The position numbers were made by a program, and so were the translations under genes. The notes under the pieces were generated by a model. The model saw only the letters and a program-made list of their open reading frames with translations, had not been told where the DNA came from and made no database searches. From Sanderia malayensis (Eukaryota; Cnidaria; Scyphozoa; Semaeostomeae; Pelagiidae), in contig RQOL01000729.1 of the NCBI GenBank assembly GCA_013076295.1, positions 4,340,001-4,404,000 of the forward strand: 64,000 nucleotides of DNA, read 5' to 3'. Shown here piece by piece: positions 63,999 through 64,000 of the stretch (position 1 is its first letter; the number at the start of each line of letters is the position of its first letter).

Positions 63999-64000
63999 AG

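Larger units (their letters stand above)
63172..64000 (-). mobile_element. Ty1/copia retrotransposon, 3' end, runs off the right edge
   Basis: 3' LTR at 63341-63172 and the RNase H end of the polyprotein upstream of it on the minus strand. Inserted within the third unit of the 177-bp repeat at GGGCATCACT, so it is younger than that repeat. Confidence 0.9.

Overview
The window looks like AT-rich nuclear DNA of an invertebrate animal. It has introns with GT/AG borders, no prokaryote-style operons, and a dense mix of animal-type transposable elements (TEs): Ty3/gypsy, copia, DIRS, Penelope, CR1/L2-like LINEs, PIF/Harbinger, hAT and Helitron. The mix is typical of cnidarians and I would guess an anthozoan, but the sequence alone does not prove it. 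I found no confident single-copy host gene. Nearly every recognisable coding region belongs to a mobile element, and most carry stops or frameshifts.

Layout. 1-3.2 kb: decayed gypsy element on the minus strand with its 5' LTR. 3.4-8.0 kb: a RecQ-like helicase facing a DUF6589-like gene and an XPG/FEN1-like nuclease remnant. 10.2-12.8 kb: hAT element with apparent target-site duplications, containing a Helitron-like non-autonomous copy. 13.5-15.6 kb: PIF/Harbinger gene pair. 15.8-17.3 kb: second Helitron-like copy. 18.4-19.6 kb: LINE reverse transcriptase. 20.4-23.2 kb: DIRS-type element with inverted terminal repeats. 24.6-27.2 kb: second FEN1-like gene, a gag-like fragment and a third Helitron-like copy. 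27.4-29.7 kb: tandem repeats and tandem duplications. 30-34.2 kb: Helitron Rep gene without its helicase. 35.4-38.5 kb: protein-kinase-like gene followed by unrecognised TE-like exons. 39.9-40.7 kb: minisatellite, palindrome and C2H2 zinc-finger remnant. 41.3-45.2 kb: Helitron Pif1-type helicase split by a Helitron-like copy that is itself split by a LINE. 45.8 kb: candidate hammerhead ribozyme. 47-54.6 kb: nearly intact Helitron RepHel plus RPA-like gene, bracketed by two divergent Penelope fragments. 55.2-56.1 kb: small Harbinger foldback with TTA duplications. 56.3-57.0 kb: fifth Helitron-like copy. 57.6-59.8 kb: second Harbinger pair. 62.7-64 kb: 177-bp tandem repeat entered by a copia element.

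Points of most interest. First, a repeat family present five times has Helitron-like ends (5' TCTAATAT, 3' CTRR followed by T) and carries internal 88-bp or 114-bp minisatellites; each monomer has the palindrome GCGCACGAAGTGCGC. Second, RecQ-like helicase, DUF6589-like and FEN1-like genes sit together and may be the remains of one large DNA transposon. Third, a Helitron appears to carry an RPA-like single-strand-binding module that may be spliced onto RepHel. Fourth, a kinase-like gene lies in the same orientation as TE-like exons.
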